NCBI RefSeq assembly: GCF_036417845.1
Contig: NC_089984.1
Span: 33,143,447 to 33,207,446 of the forward strand
Source: Apteryx mantelli
Taxonomy: Eukaryota > Chordata > Aves > Apterygiformes > Apterygidae
DNA: 64,000 nt
Direction of reading: 5' to 3'
Part shown: positions 37,768-49,700 of the stretch, in pieces
Numbering within the stretch: position 1 is the first letter of the stretch
Layout of the letters: each line of letters begins with the position of its first letter
Position numbers and translations under genes: made by a program
Notes under the pieces: generated by a model
What the model was told of the DNA's origin: nothing
The model's database searches: none
Seen by the model: the letters and a program-made list of their open reading frames with translations, nothing else

Positions 37768-40700
37768 GTAAGTGCGCGGCCGCGCGGAGAGCCGCCCGCT
37801 TGCGCTGCCGCTGCGCTGCGTCTGCAGAGGGTCCTGTCCTCCCCCGGCCGCTTGTTTATAGGGGAAAAAGAAACTTGCGGCGGCGGCTGGGGGGTGGCAC
37901 GTCCGCGCGGCGCTCCCGCGGGCGCGGGCACAGTCACGTCGGCGAGCGGCGGCGCCCGCGGGGGGGGGGCGGCGGCGGCGGCGGACAAAGGCCCGGGCCG
38001 CTGCGCGCCTGCGGAGCGCCGGCCCGGCCACCGCGGCCCCGCCCCGCCGCGGCGCGTGGTTCGCACATGGAGCCGAGCCCGGCGCGCTCATTGGCGGTGG
38101 GCGCCCCGCGGGGCGGGGCTGGGCGCGCCGCTCCGCCAATGCGCGGCGGCGGCTTCCCCCGTGACGTCACGTGTTGCTGAGCGGGCCGCGGGCACCCCCC
38201 TCTCCCCCCCCCCCGCGGGTGCCGCCGCGATCCCGAGACAAACAGCGCCGAAAGCCTGGGCCGAAACCCCCGTGTCTCCGCTTCACGCTATTATTTCTTT
38301 CCCCTTTTCCCATTTTTTTTTCTTTGCTTTCCCCCCTCTCTGGCCTCTCCTGCGGCGGTGCCCTTTCCGCCCGGCTCCGTGAGGCAGCGCGCCCCTCACC
38401 GCGGCGCCGCGGCGGCAGCCCGCCGCGCTCGGCGCCCCCGTGTCCCGTCCCGAGGCTGAAAATAGCAAAGCGCGGGATCCAGGGTGCTCTTCACGGCAAC
38501 AACAAGAAAAGTTGAATTAATGTTTATTTTCTCACGTGCTAAAGCCCGGCTGTGGTGAACGGGCACCGCGGGGCGTCTGGGGAGCTGAGCAGCGCGGGCC
38601 CCGCCGGGAGCAGCGAAATGACAGCAGCTGCTTGCGGAAACCATTCTTGCGTGTGGAAACCCAGCGGCACCATTATTTTGGAAATCCAGACCCATACCGC
38701 TGGGTTTTTGTTCGTTGTTCTTCCGGCTGCTCTCATCTCGAAACTGCCAGAATCGCAGGGGACTTTGCGAGGGAGGGAGCAGAATTTTCCTTGCCCTTGA
38801 GGTGGAGAATATCTGATATTTCATGCACTGCATTTTAAAAAGCATCATTGTATGTGGTTCCTTTTTTTTGTAACTGGAAAACGGACTGCTCAGTTTAAGT
38901 TGCTGGCTCTTCTCTCCCAGCACTGCACAAGGATACAGGATTTTTATTGCTAAATTTAGAAAGGAAGTGTTTACATCCAAACAACTCAGTTTCTCAGCAG
39001 TTGTTTGCGCTGAAGCTTACACTGAAAATCAGCATTGTCATAATAATGAAAATCTTCACCTCTCCTAGCAGGTCCTGCAAAATCTTTACGTTTTTTGTTT
39101 GCAAGCAGGGCGTTTTAGGTTGCAAAGCCCCATTTAGCCCATGCCTCGGCCGGGCTGTGTTGAATGTGCAGTTCAGAGCGTCCCCGTCGTCAAACGGGCA
39201 GTTTTTGCAGGTTGCTCCCAAACAAAGAAGAGTGTTGCTGGAATTAGAAAACAGCCCCTGAGCACGATGGGCTCCGTTGTACGGAGAAGGAGCTGCAGGA
39301 GGGGAAGGCTGCACCCGAAAGTGCGTGCGTAGTCTGACTGGGAAGAGATCGGCGTGCTCAGCTCGGGTTATTGCGCTAAAGGATACGGTGCCCTTTAGCC
39401 TGCCGGGGCGGCCGTGATTGCTCCGCACCCCTTGCCGGCCGGCCGACAGCCGCCTCGATCGCGTCCGGTGGCTTATCCCCACCGCCTCCTACCTGGCAGG
39501 CGGCAGGGAGACGCGCACAAAGTTTGGCGCTGGGGGCTGAGTCACGGCCGCGCTGTGCGAGGCGCCGCACACGTACCGTGCCGTACCGGGAGGACAGGCC
39601 CTGCCCCAGGAGGCGCCGGGGCCGCGCAGGGCGCCACTGAATTTTCAGTTAAAGTCTGCAGCTTTCTCGCTGGTCGGTGCCCAGGGAGAAATAAGGAGAG
39701 GATTTTTTCCTCGGTCCCTCTTAGGCACGTCTCTAGGTCCCGCGTCCCGCTGCCATAGTCATAAGCAATAGCAGAGGGGCCGCGAGCCGCTCTGGTCGCG
39801 TGGAAGCAGAGCTGCAGGGCTGCGAGCCGAGGAGCGGCGCTCGACGGGCTGCCGGGCCGCGGGAGCAGGAGACTGCCCTTAGCAGTGCCCTCTCAGCACC
39901 TCTCCCCAGCAGTAAAGTCACTGCTTTAGTATTCACTTTCCTTTCTAAAAATTGGAATATGTAGCTGTCTGCAAAATTATCTGTCTTACAGCACAGTGAC
40001 TGGGTGGGCTACAGTCCTGTTATCAAACCGCTCTGGTAAAATGGAGTATTTTAGCTGCTGAAATATAACCGAATTATTTTTCCAGTTGAGCCTCTGGAAA
40101 TGAGTAACACTGCTGACTTACTGCTTGATGCAGTTCTCATGGCGGGACCACAAAACCCAATCCCAACACACCTTGCTAACTGACAAATACACGTTTCCAG
40201 ATGACCTGTTTCTCGAAATTTAAGCTTGGTATCAAAAGAATAGAAACATCACATGAAAAACTGCGGTGGCTGTTTTCAGAAGCGGAAGTTCTGCCGAGGG
40301 CAGCTCTGTCGGTGCGTCTGTAACCTCTGCAAATGGCTCTTCATGAATTAGCGTGGCTGGAAATAGGTAGCAGCCGCGAAAGCAGCTGAAACGCTGGAGT
40401 TTGGAAGCTGTTGTTAGAGGGACTTGGGGTTTAGAGTGTGCCCAGCACTACCTCTGTGTACGTGGACTCATGCTTGTGTCAGCAGGAATTGCGTAAACAT
40501 GTGATGAATTCTTCGGATATGATGCCTTATCTGTAATAGTCATGGTATGTAATATATATGTTTTTACTAAGGATACAGACATCTGTTGCCATATCCTCTT
40601 CCTAAAACATGAAGGCAAGCAAACAGCTGTCCATGACAGTGATGTCCTTGTTTGCGGGCCTAGTAGAGGTGTGCACACATGGGACAGCTGACTTTGTCCC

Positions 40701-43700
40701 CCAGCAGAAGATAGCGAGAACCTCTTAGTAGTCTGGCTTTCAAGTGCTGGCTATGTTTACTGACCTTCTGACCAGGAATAGCCAAAGGGGGACTGCAGAT
40801 TTGGCCTTTGCTTTTGAATCAAAGCCTTGCAGATGTGTTGGCAGTATCTTCTTCTTGCAGCTCCTTCCGTTGGCTATGAGCTGTTTTGGGTCTTTTTCTT
40901 TGTCAAGCCGAGGTAAAGAGCTAGCAGAAGCCTGTAATTAGCAGATTGCAGAAGGAGCCAAGACTGCTTTCAGTTTGTGTGCAGAGCTCCTATTGAATCA
41001 ACGAGAGCTGAACATGTGGCTCAAGGTCAGTATGGATGGTCTTAGATCTTACAGTGATGTGATATACGGGGCAGCACAAGACTCCTTTATATTTTTCACC
41101 CAGCTCGTAATAAACCCCCTTCGTTCCTCCTGGGTCGTGACCTGGCCACAGTGATTCATGTGTTAACCACTTCCAGGTTGGGTTGTTTTGACTCACACTG
41201 TTTAGACCTTGTCATAAAATTCAGAAGGAAGTCACGCAGTAGAAATGACAGGGCAGAGGTAAAACTGGGTCTGTGCCAGAAGCACCACTGGGAACCAATC
41301 AAGTCCTTCGTCAGCAGAGCATCCCGAGAGCTGGCAGAGAGACACCCTCAGCCACTGTCCAGGGAATCCTATTCTCACCTAGTTGAGCGACCCCATCCTA
41401 TGTTTGATGTGTTTTTTAACTAAGGGAGGTCCTCTTACTGAATTTTGCTGCTGGATCAGTCAAGTGACTTGACCAAAGTCACAGAATGAGTCACTGTCTC
41501 AGACTAAACTGGGGCACAGTGCAGGTCTGAAAACAGCCACTCATCTCCCAGAATAAAGGCGCAAGTGGCCCGAAGAGCCGATACACCTGTGGCTTTTGCT
41601 CTGTTGCTTGGCAGAGACTGGTCTTTGAATCAGAGCGAGGTACACAGCATGGGCTTTATTCCTGCTCAGGTTCTTGGATACCCAGGTGGTTTGGCACTGA
41701 GAAGTTTCCGTCCTCACCGCTGGACGGGTTCCAGACACCAGCGGGAGTGCTGAAAGGAATTATCTGGTGTCTTGCAAAAGAGTGAGGCTCCTGGATCAGA
41801 AATGAGGCCACATCTTACAAGCAGTATAGGTCCTTTACTAGAGGCTTTGCCAGCACTGGAAGGGTGCTCAGCAGTTAGCACTTGGGATGTTCTCCAGCCC
41901 GGTGCTAGAAGTCCTCCAGAGCTCAGCTTTTGCAGCCGTGAGGACAGAACGGAGACTTGGTTGTCACAGAGTGTGCTGGCAGGCAGGAGGTTTGGGTATG
42001 TTACAGCGGTTGTTCCCCAGGCTAGAAAGACTGAGGAGTTTTATGGATCTGCGGTCCTCAAAAATCGATTGTCCCAAACCCCAGTGAATCATCTCCCTGA
42101 TCTGAGAGCAGCAGAGAATGGTCCCTAAGGGGATCTTTGCTTATACCTTGGTTGCAAGGATGCCAGGTTTCAAGGCTTTGAAAGCAAGATTAAAACTCTG
42201 CAGGGTTTATTTGGAGGTGGGCAAAGGAAAGTCTGGCAGCCGTTGCCATCTTTATGTTCCTCCCAGAGCTTGCAAAGATTTGGGAATAGGAGGATATTAG
42301 GAAAAGCCAAAGAAGGCATGGAAAACCAGGTGGTCTTCACCAAAGATATTACCCTTATTTAAAATAACTTTCAGGTTGCAAAGCATGGTATTATTTCTAA
42401 GCCTTGTGTTTACAGCAGAGGGTTGGGCGTCTTGAGCTGAGTTCTTGTTCCACTCCTAGCTTAGGGTGTGCCTTCATGCGAGTGATTACGTTGCTTACGC
42501 CTCAGTTTCCCTTCCTGCAGAGTGGAATGAAAAAAGCTGAAGTCATTGCAGTTTCGAGACGCTTAAAACATTACTTTTTGGAAAGCTCGTAGAAGATTCC
42601 CCTAATTGAACGTGCTGGTTTAATCCAAAGTGATGGTGGTAAAAACCAGACCACATCTGTTTTACTTGATTAAAATAGTTAAGGCAGCATTTCAGATGTA
42701 AATATTAATTGATTTCTGCACTGCAGATTTCTTCTTGGGTATTTAAATTGTTGCTAAGGAGGAGGGAAAGGCTATCAGGGAGATTAACAAATCCATTATT
42801 AAGGCTGGAAATGGAGGGCTGCCGAAGTGCCATTTAATAAAATGTAAAAAGCCCCTTTCTAAAGGGCGAAGCAGCAGAACACACAATGAAAGTGAATCAC
42901 AGCTGCCAAAAGGGATGCCAAGCAGCAAGCACTTATAATCAGAAAACTGTACTTACAGATCATTCGGAGCCACTAAATTAAATGATCTCATTCTCCCCTA
43001 AAATACTCTTCCCTTAGCCCCTCCCCAGCGTTGCTTGTGGATTGCTCAACCACATCTTTAAATGTGACTTTGGGGGCTTTTTGGTCAGCCGTTGAAAAGC
43101 ATCAGGCCTCTTTGTGCCATTCACTTTCCACCCACATTTGTTTCTGTCGCATACAAATCTGGCATTTTGCAGGCTGACCTGCCCACACTGGCGCTTGGGA
43201 TGACAGCTGAAAGATTTTGCAAGTCTCCTGTGGCTCCGTGGTTGGGTTGCCTACTTCTCCAGGGCTCCTTTTTTGGGAAGATGTCCTGCAGTTCACTCTC
43301 AAATTTGTCTTCATTTCGCACAAAAGTTTTTTCTAGTTGTACATTATTTACTTCAGAAACACAGGCTCTAACATGGAAGTTGAGCTGATGTGTAAATGGA
43401 AGAGTTGATCCTATGTCATTTCACACAAAATTGATCCTGCTCTTACTTAATTCTAGTGCTGCTTTAATTTACTGTGTATCTTTGTCCCTTTACTTTATGT
43501 CCTCCTTATTTTATATCTTGAAGTTTTGTCTTTTAGGCTTTATATCTCAAACTTTGGCTGACTCTTAGATATGCTCCTAAGCTACCCCTTCAGTTTCCAG
43601 CCATGGCTTTTCCCTTTTAATCCCTATAGCCGTAAGGCACATTTCCAAGTACACCATCCAAAATGCAGTGGCAGTGGATGCTGATAATAACCTGGTCTTG

Positions 43701-46700
43701 CAAAAACCTCGATCAGCATAGGAGGATTTCCCCTTTTTTCTTTAACACTCATGATTTTGAGGGTTCAACATGGGGTTTGTTTTACTTTTTTTTTTTACAT
43801 GCTTAGTATTTCTAGTCCTGAAAGGCAAATGGTCCCCTGGTTTTGGAAGCAGGTTAGCGGAAGTATAATTAGAGCCCAGAAACGCTCTTGCGTTATTCCC
43901 AGCGTTGCGAACTGTGCCTGCACCTGTGTCCTTTCTTCCTTTGCGAGTAACCCGAGATCATATAAGCAGTCCCCAAGACTGCTCAGATTTAAACCTTTCC
44001 ACGTGCTTTTAACAATCTACTCTGTAAGCAGCTTCCAGCATGGAAACAGAAGGAGAGAGGGAATAGTTTCTTCCCCGAGTTTGCCTCCAGACCAAAGCCG
44101 CTTCCCTCCAGCGCTCTGGTCCCGCCGCGCAGGCTTTGCTGGTGGTCATCTTGCCTGAGCGAGGACTGGGGCATTTCCTGCATTTTTTTTAACTGTCCCC
44201 TGTTGAGAAAAACAAAACAAAACAACCCTTTGCGATTCAGAGATGAGAAGGGCTATGTGAGAACGGAGCAGCAGTATTATTTTTACCCCCATCGGGTGCA
44301 AGCCTGCCGTTTCGGGAGGAAACCTCAGAAACGGTGAATCGGCAAAGCGCGTTTAAAGGAAGGGTGGCTGAACTAAGTCCGCTTTCGGTCCGGCCCTCCC
44401 AAGTTGAGCGCTGCCAGCTCTCGCGACTTTATCGCGAGCCTCCTGGTATTTTGGGCGCTGTTTAAAGCTGCTGCTACCAGACGCAGGTCGCCAAGGGAGA
44501 GTCTCAGCTTTCCTGCTTTCTGAAGGTGCTTTTCCAGCTCCCGCCCTCATGGGGAAGCGCTCGCAGGTGTAACCGGTCGCGGTCCGGACCATGAAAACAA
44601 CCCCGGCGAAGGCCAAAAGCAGCGCGCTGAGGGTGTCCGCGTCGCTCCGCGGCAGATCCGGCTTCTGACTTCTGCGGGTTTCGCGTGTTCCCCAGTCGTT
44701 GCCCTTTCTGAGCGTAGGCCAAACAGTTTGGGGGCTGATACACGCGACTGAACGCCGCAGGTCGTCGAGGCTCCCTTCGAGCAGCCCTCGAGGCCGCTGG
44801 CGAAACGCAGCGGCGCGGCGGCGATCGCGGGCTGCCGCCGTGCGAAAAGCGGGGCATAAACACGGTGCTGAGGCACGGGGAGATGTGGGAGGGCGGTGGG
44901 GCTGCGAGGGTGTCGTGGTGTGGGTGTATTGGCATCGGGTGTTGGGTGCGTTCGCTAAAATCCTGAGGCGGCCTGAGGAAACCATCCTTCAGGTGTTTTC
45001 TGCGGGATCCCGGAGCGCTGTACGGGCACCAAAACGTGGCTCTTGCGCCCTTGGCGCCCCCAAACCCCTTGGCTCCGTCGTTCCAGGTGCGACTTTCCGA
45101 GCCCGGCACCGGCTCTGGCGTCGCAGCGGGTGTTTTGGGCCTGGGGCGCCCCGATGGCGAGGGCGGGTGGGGGGGTGGGGGGGGACACCGCCACCTTCCC
45201 ACAGCGCTCTGCGGCGGCCGCGAACTACGTTTCCCAGGCGGCCCCGCGGCGGCGCCCCCGGTGCCCCTCCCCCTCCCGCGAGCGCTCGGCAGAGGTAAAC
45301 AAAGTGGTGCGAGGCGGCGGGCGGTGGGCGCGCGGGGCGGGGCGGGGGCCACTTGGGGGCGGGGCCGGCGGGGGCGGGGCGGGGCCGGCCGAGGGGGGGG
45401 TAACTCGGGGGTGGGGGGTAAATCCAGGCGGGGGCCTGAGTGGGGGGCTCCAGGCGGGGGCCGGGGGGGAGTAAATCCAGGTTGGGATTGGGGGGTGTGT
45501 GAATCCAGGCTGGGGTCGGGACGTTAAATCCAGGCTGGGATTGGGGGGGAGGGGTGAATCCAGGCTGGAGTTGGGACATAAAATCCAGGCTGGGATTGGG
45601 GGGGGGGGGGGGGAGGGGGGCCTGAATCCAGGCTGGGGTCAGGACGTTAAATCCAGGCTGGGATTTGGGGGGGGGGGGTTGAATCCCGGCCAGGTCCAGG
45701 GGTACAAGGGGGGCCGGGCAGCGCCAGGCCAAGGCAGGGCCGGACCAGGAGTACCTCCGGCCCCGCTGGCTCTCTGGAGGGAGGAGGAGGAGGAGGATGA
45801 AGGATCCTGGTCCTTCCTCCAGGCTCCGCTCGCGCCGTCCCTGGCTCCGGCCGCTCGGCCTCCCCTCGCCCTCCGCCGCGAGCCGAGCCGTCCCGGGCAG
45901 CGCGGCACCGCTGCGAGGAAGCGCAGGAGGTAGATAGGGAGGGACGGCGACCCCCCGCTCCGTGACCCGGCTCCGAGCAGGGGCGCGGGGGGGCCCGGCC
46001 GGCGGAGCCCCCCGCTGCCTCCCGGGGGGCCATGGAGCGGGTCCGGATGATCAACATCCAGCGGCTGCTGGAGGCGGCCGAGTACCTGGAGCGCAGGGAG
46101 CGAGGTAATGGGAGGAGGGGGGCCGGGCAGCAGCTTCCCGGCGGGAGCGGGGCCGGGGGCCGCAGTCCCCCCAGGGACGAGCCGGTCACTGGCCGAGGGG
46201 ATGGGGCCAAGGGCGACGATAAATCCCTGAAGGGGCTGACGGGGCCTCCTGGAGGTCGCGGCTGAGGTGGAGGATTTCCACAGCGGAGGGGAGGTGGAGG
46301 CGAGCAAGGTTCCTTGAAGGAAAAGTGCGGTTCGGCTTGGAAGTTTCCCGCCGGGCAGGAAGGATGGTGGCGCGAGGCTCCGGTTTCGCAGAGGCCTCGA
46401 TGGCCCGGGGAAATGCGTCTGCTTTGCTCGGTGCAGGTAGCTTGAACGGGGAGAGAGAGACGAGGGAATCGGTAGGCTGTTGCGTCCGCTTTTGATGTTT
46501 TGGGGTGTTTGAGATGTAGTGTCCTTCCTCCGAGGTTGGCAGAGCCTTTGCACTCCCCCTCCTCTCTTTTCCCCACCTCCCGGTCCGCTTCCCGCTGAAC
46601 GCATCGCCGGTCGTCTTCCCGTGCGCTCGTGCCGCGGGCCTCCCCGCCTGGGCTGGTGGTCGGCGTGAGGCCTGCCGACGCTGCTTTTCTTTTTTTCTTT

Positions 46701-49700
46701 TTCTTTGCGAATTATCCTTTTTCACACCCTGCCTGTTGGTTCTTGCACAGAGTGTGAGCACGGCTATGCCTCGACCTTTCCCTCGCTTCCAAGTCCTGGA
46801 CTACCAGAGCCAAAGCCCCCGCGGAGGCTGAGCCGGGCGAGGAGACACAGCGGCGGCGGCAGCGGTGCGAGTATGGCCAACAGGTACGACGCGGGCAAGG
46901 AAGCGCGGGTGCAGGGCTGGAGGGAAGGACGGAGCTGGAAGGGGAGAGACGCTTCCCCGCGGGAAAGCTGGGAGGAAGGAGTCTGAGCGCAGGGGGATTC
47001 GGAGCTGGACACCCAGGTACAGCGTCCTGCCTGGGCCCACAGCGCTGGAGCGGAGGGGACGCGGAGGAGCTGTACCTGGAGCGGCGCGACCTGTGCTCGG
47101 ACGCTGCAGAGGGAAGGGGGGCAGGGGAGAGCTGTTCGTAGGGTGTAGGGAAGGTACAGGCAATAGCTATTCCCGTTACATCTGTTAAAGGTGACGGTGT
47201 CTCTCCAGCCCAGAAGTTGCTGCGTTTAAGGGGCAGCGTGCGCGCAGCCTGAGTGCTTCGGGAGAGTAATGATAGGCAGGATCTGAAGCAGGGAAATGAT
47301 GCTTTAAAATGGATCTCCTACGGCAAACGGGGAGAGGGGGTGACTGGCTGCTGTATGCAGTGCGTTTAAAGAATCGGGTCAGGAAATTGAAGCTGTTTCA
47401 CTCTGCCTTTCCGGGCAGTGGGATTTCCCAGCTTTCTGACTGCTTGGTAATTGTAGAACTCCACGTTTTTGGCACTTCCCTTATATTTCTTAGTTTGTTA
47501 AATGTGGAAGAGAAGACCGGATTAGGCCTATCGCTCGGTGCTGTGGTAGGATCTGCCTCCCCTTTCTAGCTTTTGCTTTCTTTTGCTCCTCTCTGTAAAA
47601 CTGTCCAGACCTTGTTGAGACCTTCTGCAGCAGAGAAACTTAAGAAATGTAAAGCATTAAAAAAGACAATTACAAACTTGCTTCTACTGCAGCAAGGCCT
47701 GGTGCGATCCATAAAATGGTGGCAGGTTGCTCAGGTGACAAAGCTTTCCTAAGGCGAATGGGAGGGGAGCTGGGGTGTAGAGGCCCAGGGGAAAGGTGCC
47801 TTCTCTTGCTGCGATTCTGCTTCCCTGGCCTTTGATAGTAACGGTTATTTGAAGTGGTGTTAGGATGCCTTGCTGTGGGGAAGTTTTCTTCCTCAGGATC
47901 GCCATGTCCTGGGCTCTTTGTCTGCTGCTTGTTTATATTTGCTTCCCTCCTTCATCTGCCCTCTCCTAATTTCAGGGTAGTTGTATTCCTTTCCTGTTTC
48001 TCGTGAACCAAAGTCCCAAATCCCAGGCACTTTGTGCTGGGAAATGACAGTAAATGCTGAACTGAGATCTGTTTTTTCCCCTCCTGGGTTTCTCACGTAC
48101 TGTTATTTTTCCATCCCACACCTCTTTCTCTCGAAGGCCTTTGTCATGGCAACGTGCCCCCCTCCTGAGGAGGGCTGGAAGCACATCCCCCTCAGGAGCT
48201 CCTTCGCCTCGGGACTGGAGCGGCACGCGGAGCTCCCCGGGGCCGGGGCGCTCCGGGCACGCTGCAGGCACGGAGGCATGGCTCTCGCAGGGTCCCGAGG
48301 CCCGCTCGCTGCGCCGTTTGGCACGACGGGCTGTGCGCTGGGGGGAGGCGACGGAGAAGCAGAACTGGTACGTCTTAGCCTTATTCAAAATCTTCGTTAT
48401 GCAAGGAATACTGAATCGTATCTCCAGCGCGAGCGGGGCAGGGTGCGTCGCCTTGCGTGCTCGCTCCGGTCCTGGGAGGCGACCAGCCTCAGGTCCGCGC
48501 TAGCTGGAGGTCGGAGCCACTCGCTCAGGGAGCTCAGCCCTCGCGTGCCGCTGGCGGTGGAAGTTTCTTTTGGCACAAGTCGCAGCAGCTCACGCTTGCT
48601 GTGGGAGATCGCAGGCCTCCCAGGGGGCTGCGGTGCTGCGACGTGGCAACTGTGAAGTTCGGGGTGCCTCCAGATGCGCTGCGGCGTCTCGTGTGTGACA
48701 CCAAGTACAGCGTTAGCCTTGTTTAAAGGAGGGTCTGTATCATCCTTCCTGCTACAAGCGAAGGGGCAGTTCAGTAAGTTGGGTCTAGTGAAGTTTGAGT
48801 GGACTTTGAATTAAACATCTAGTAGTTCTTGAGGGACCAAACTTGCATTTCGTGCTTGGATGAGAGGTTCTCTTAGATTGCTTTTGCCTCAAAATGTTTA
48901 ATTAGTGTAGAGAAACTATGCTTTTAGATATGGGATCTCTTACAGGTTTTGTCATTAAACATTTTGTCATGAACTGGGCTTATGAGATGCAAAGTATTTA
49001 CAAAGCCTAGGTGCTCTTTATTTCATAGGTTAAATCCAAGTATTTCGCATCAGCACGTGCAACCCAGACATTACAGCTATTTCTTCCCAACAAGCACTGT
49101 GCTGTCATGGCACAACTACCTGGAAAGCTCTGAGGAAGAGGCAGCGCAGCTCTGAATGGTGCTGGTGGAGGAAGATCTTATTCTTAGAGAAATAAAGATG
49201 GTCTTCCAGTGCCTGCAAAATAACTTTTATATTCTACCCTGAATAGGAGTGTGCAGTTCGAAGAGAAAACATTGTTTCTCTAGTTCTAATCGATGATGCA
49301 TTTTTAGATAAGGATGTTTTGGCTCGGGTTATCTCTTCCCTCCTTTTCTTGGTCTCAGCGCTGCAACTGGCAGCATGCAGACTGCTGCAGAGGGGAGCCC
49401 CTCTGAAATCCTTGGGGCCTTATGTAGATGTATGTATAGTATTTTGCATGGGTATTTTAAAAGCCTTTGGGATTACTGACTAGTGTTGCATGCTGTGGTG
49501 TAGATCCTGCATGCAATTAAACATGTGTGGTCTCGTTGGCTTTAGTCAGGGCTGCTTAGGTACTGGAAGTTAGGCACCTGCAGAAATACGTAAAGAATCA
49601 CAGTCATTATGACGTGGATTTCCTAGAAAACAAGGGAGACTTTTAAAAGTACCCCATTTAACATAGAGATAAAAGCAAAAGGCAAAATTAAATTCTAATT

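Larger units (their letters stand above)
36590..38620. promoter_or_regulatory. MXI1: CpG island at MXI1 promoter/exon 1a
   Basis: About 2 kb of dense CpG sequence around exon 1a. A GC box GGGGCGGGGC sits at 37481-37490, about 120 bp before the exon 1a ATG, with no TATA box nearby, so this is a dispersed CpG-island promoter. E-boxes CACGTG occur at 36834-36839 and 38533-38538. The transcription start is not identifiable by eye. Confidence 0.8.
37768..46031 (+). other. MXI1: MXI1 intron between alternative first exons
   Basis: Part of the intron from exon 1a to exon 2. The first 0.8 kb is CpG island with a mirrored CCAAT/GC-box/CRE-E-box module (38090-38173). The middle (about 38.9-44.3 kb) has no recognisable gene, two MIR-like remnants (41455-41530, 42425-42545) and an AT-rich possible conserved element (about 42600-42990). 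The right end is the second CpG island. Confidence 0.85.
44350..47150. promoter_or_regulatory. MXI1: CpG island at MXI1 exon 1b / exon 2
   Basis: About 2.8 kb CpG-dense block covering exons 1b and 2. Promoter-type motifs cluster at 45224-45386: a ZNF143/THAP11-like ACTACGTTTCCCA (45224-45236), a FOXO-type GTAAACA (45295-45301), and GC boxes at about 45334-45350, 45355-45366 and 45370-45386. There is no TATA box. The start of the 1b transcript probably lies near 45.2-45.4 kb (inference). Confidence 0.75.

Noticed and set aside
37335-38066. 243-codon minus-strand open frame across MXI1 exon 1a
   Set aside because: Arg/Pro/Ala composition typical of antisense CpG-island translation; it overlaps the recognised exon 1a.
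44353-44985. 210-codon minus-strand open frame in the second CpG island
   Set aside because: Overlaps other open frames on both strands, low-complexity Arg/Pro composition, no family recognised.
44989-45732. 247-codon proline-rich minus-strand open frame
   Set aside because: It is the complement of the G-rich minisatellite and CpG island; the protein is a translation of the repeat (NPSLDF/QPGF units) with no known similarity.
45639-46604. 321- and 309-codon overlapping minus-strand open frames over MXI1 exon 1b
   Set aside because: Two frames open at once is what high GC with few stop codons produces; the real coding exon lies on the + strand here.
47981-48655. 224-codon open frame in MXI1 intron 2
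   Set aside because: No recognisable protein; the GC-rich half has other frames open too. Only the phase-compatible sub-interval is kept as a weak exon candidate.
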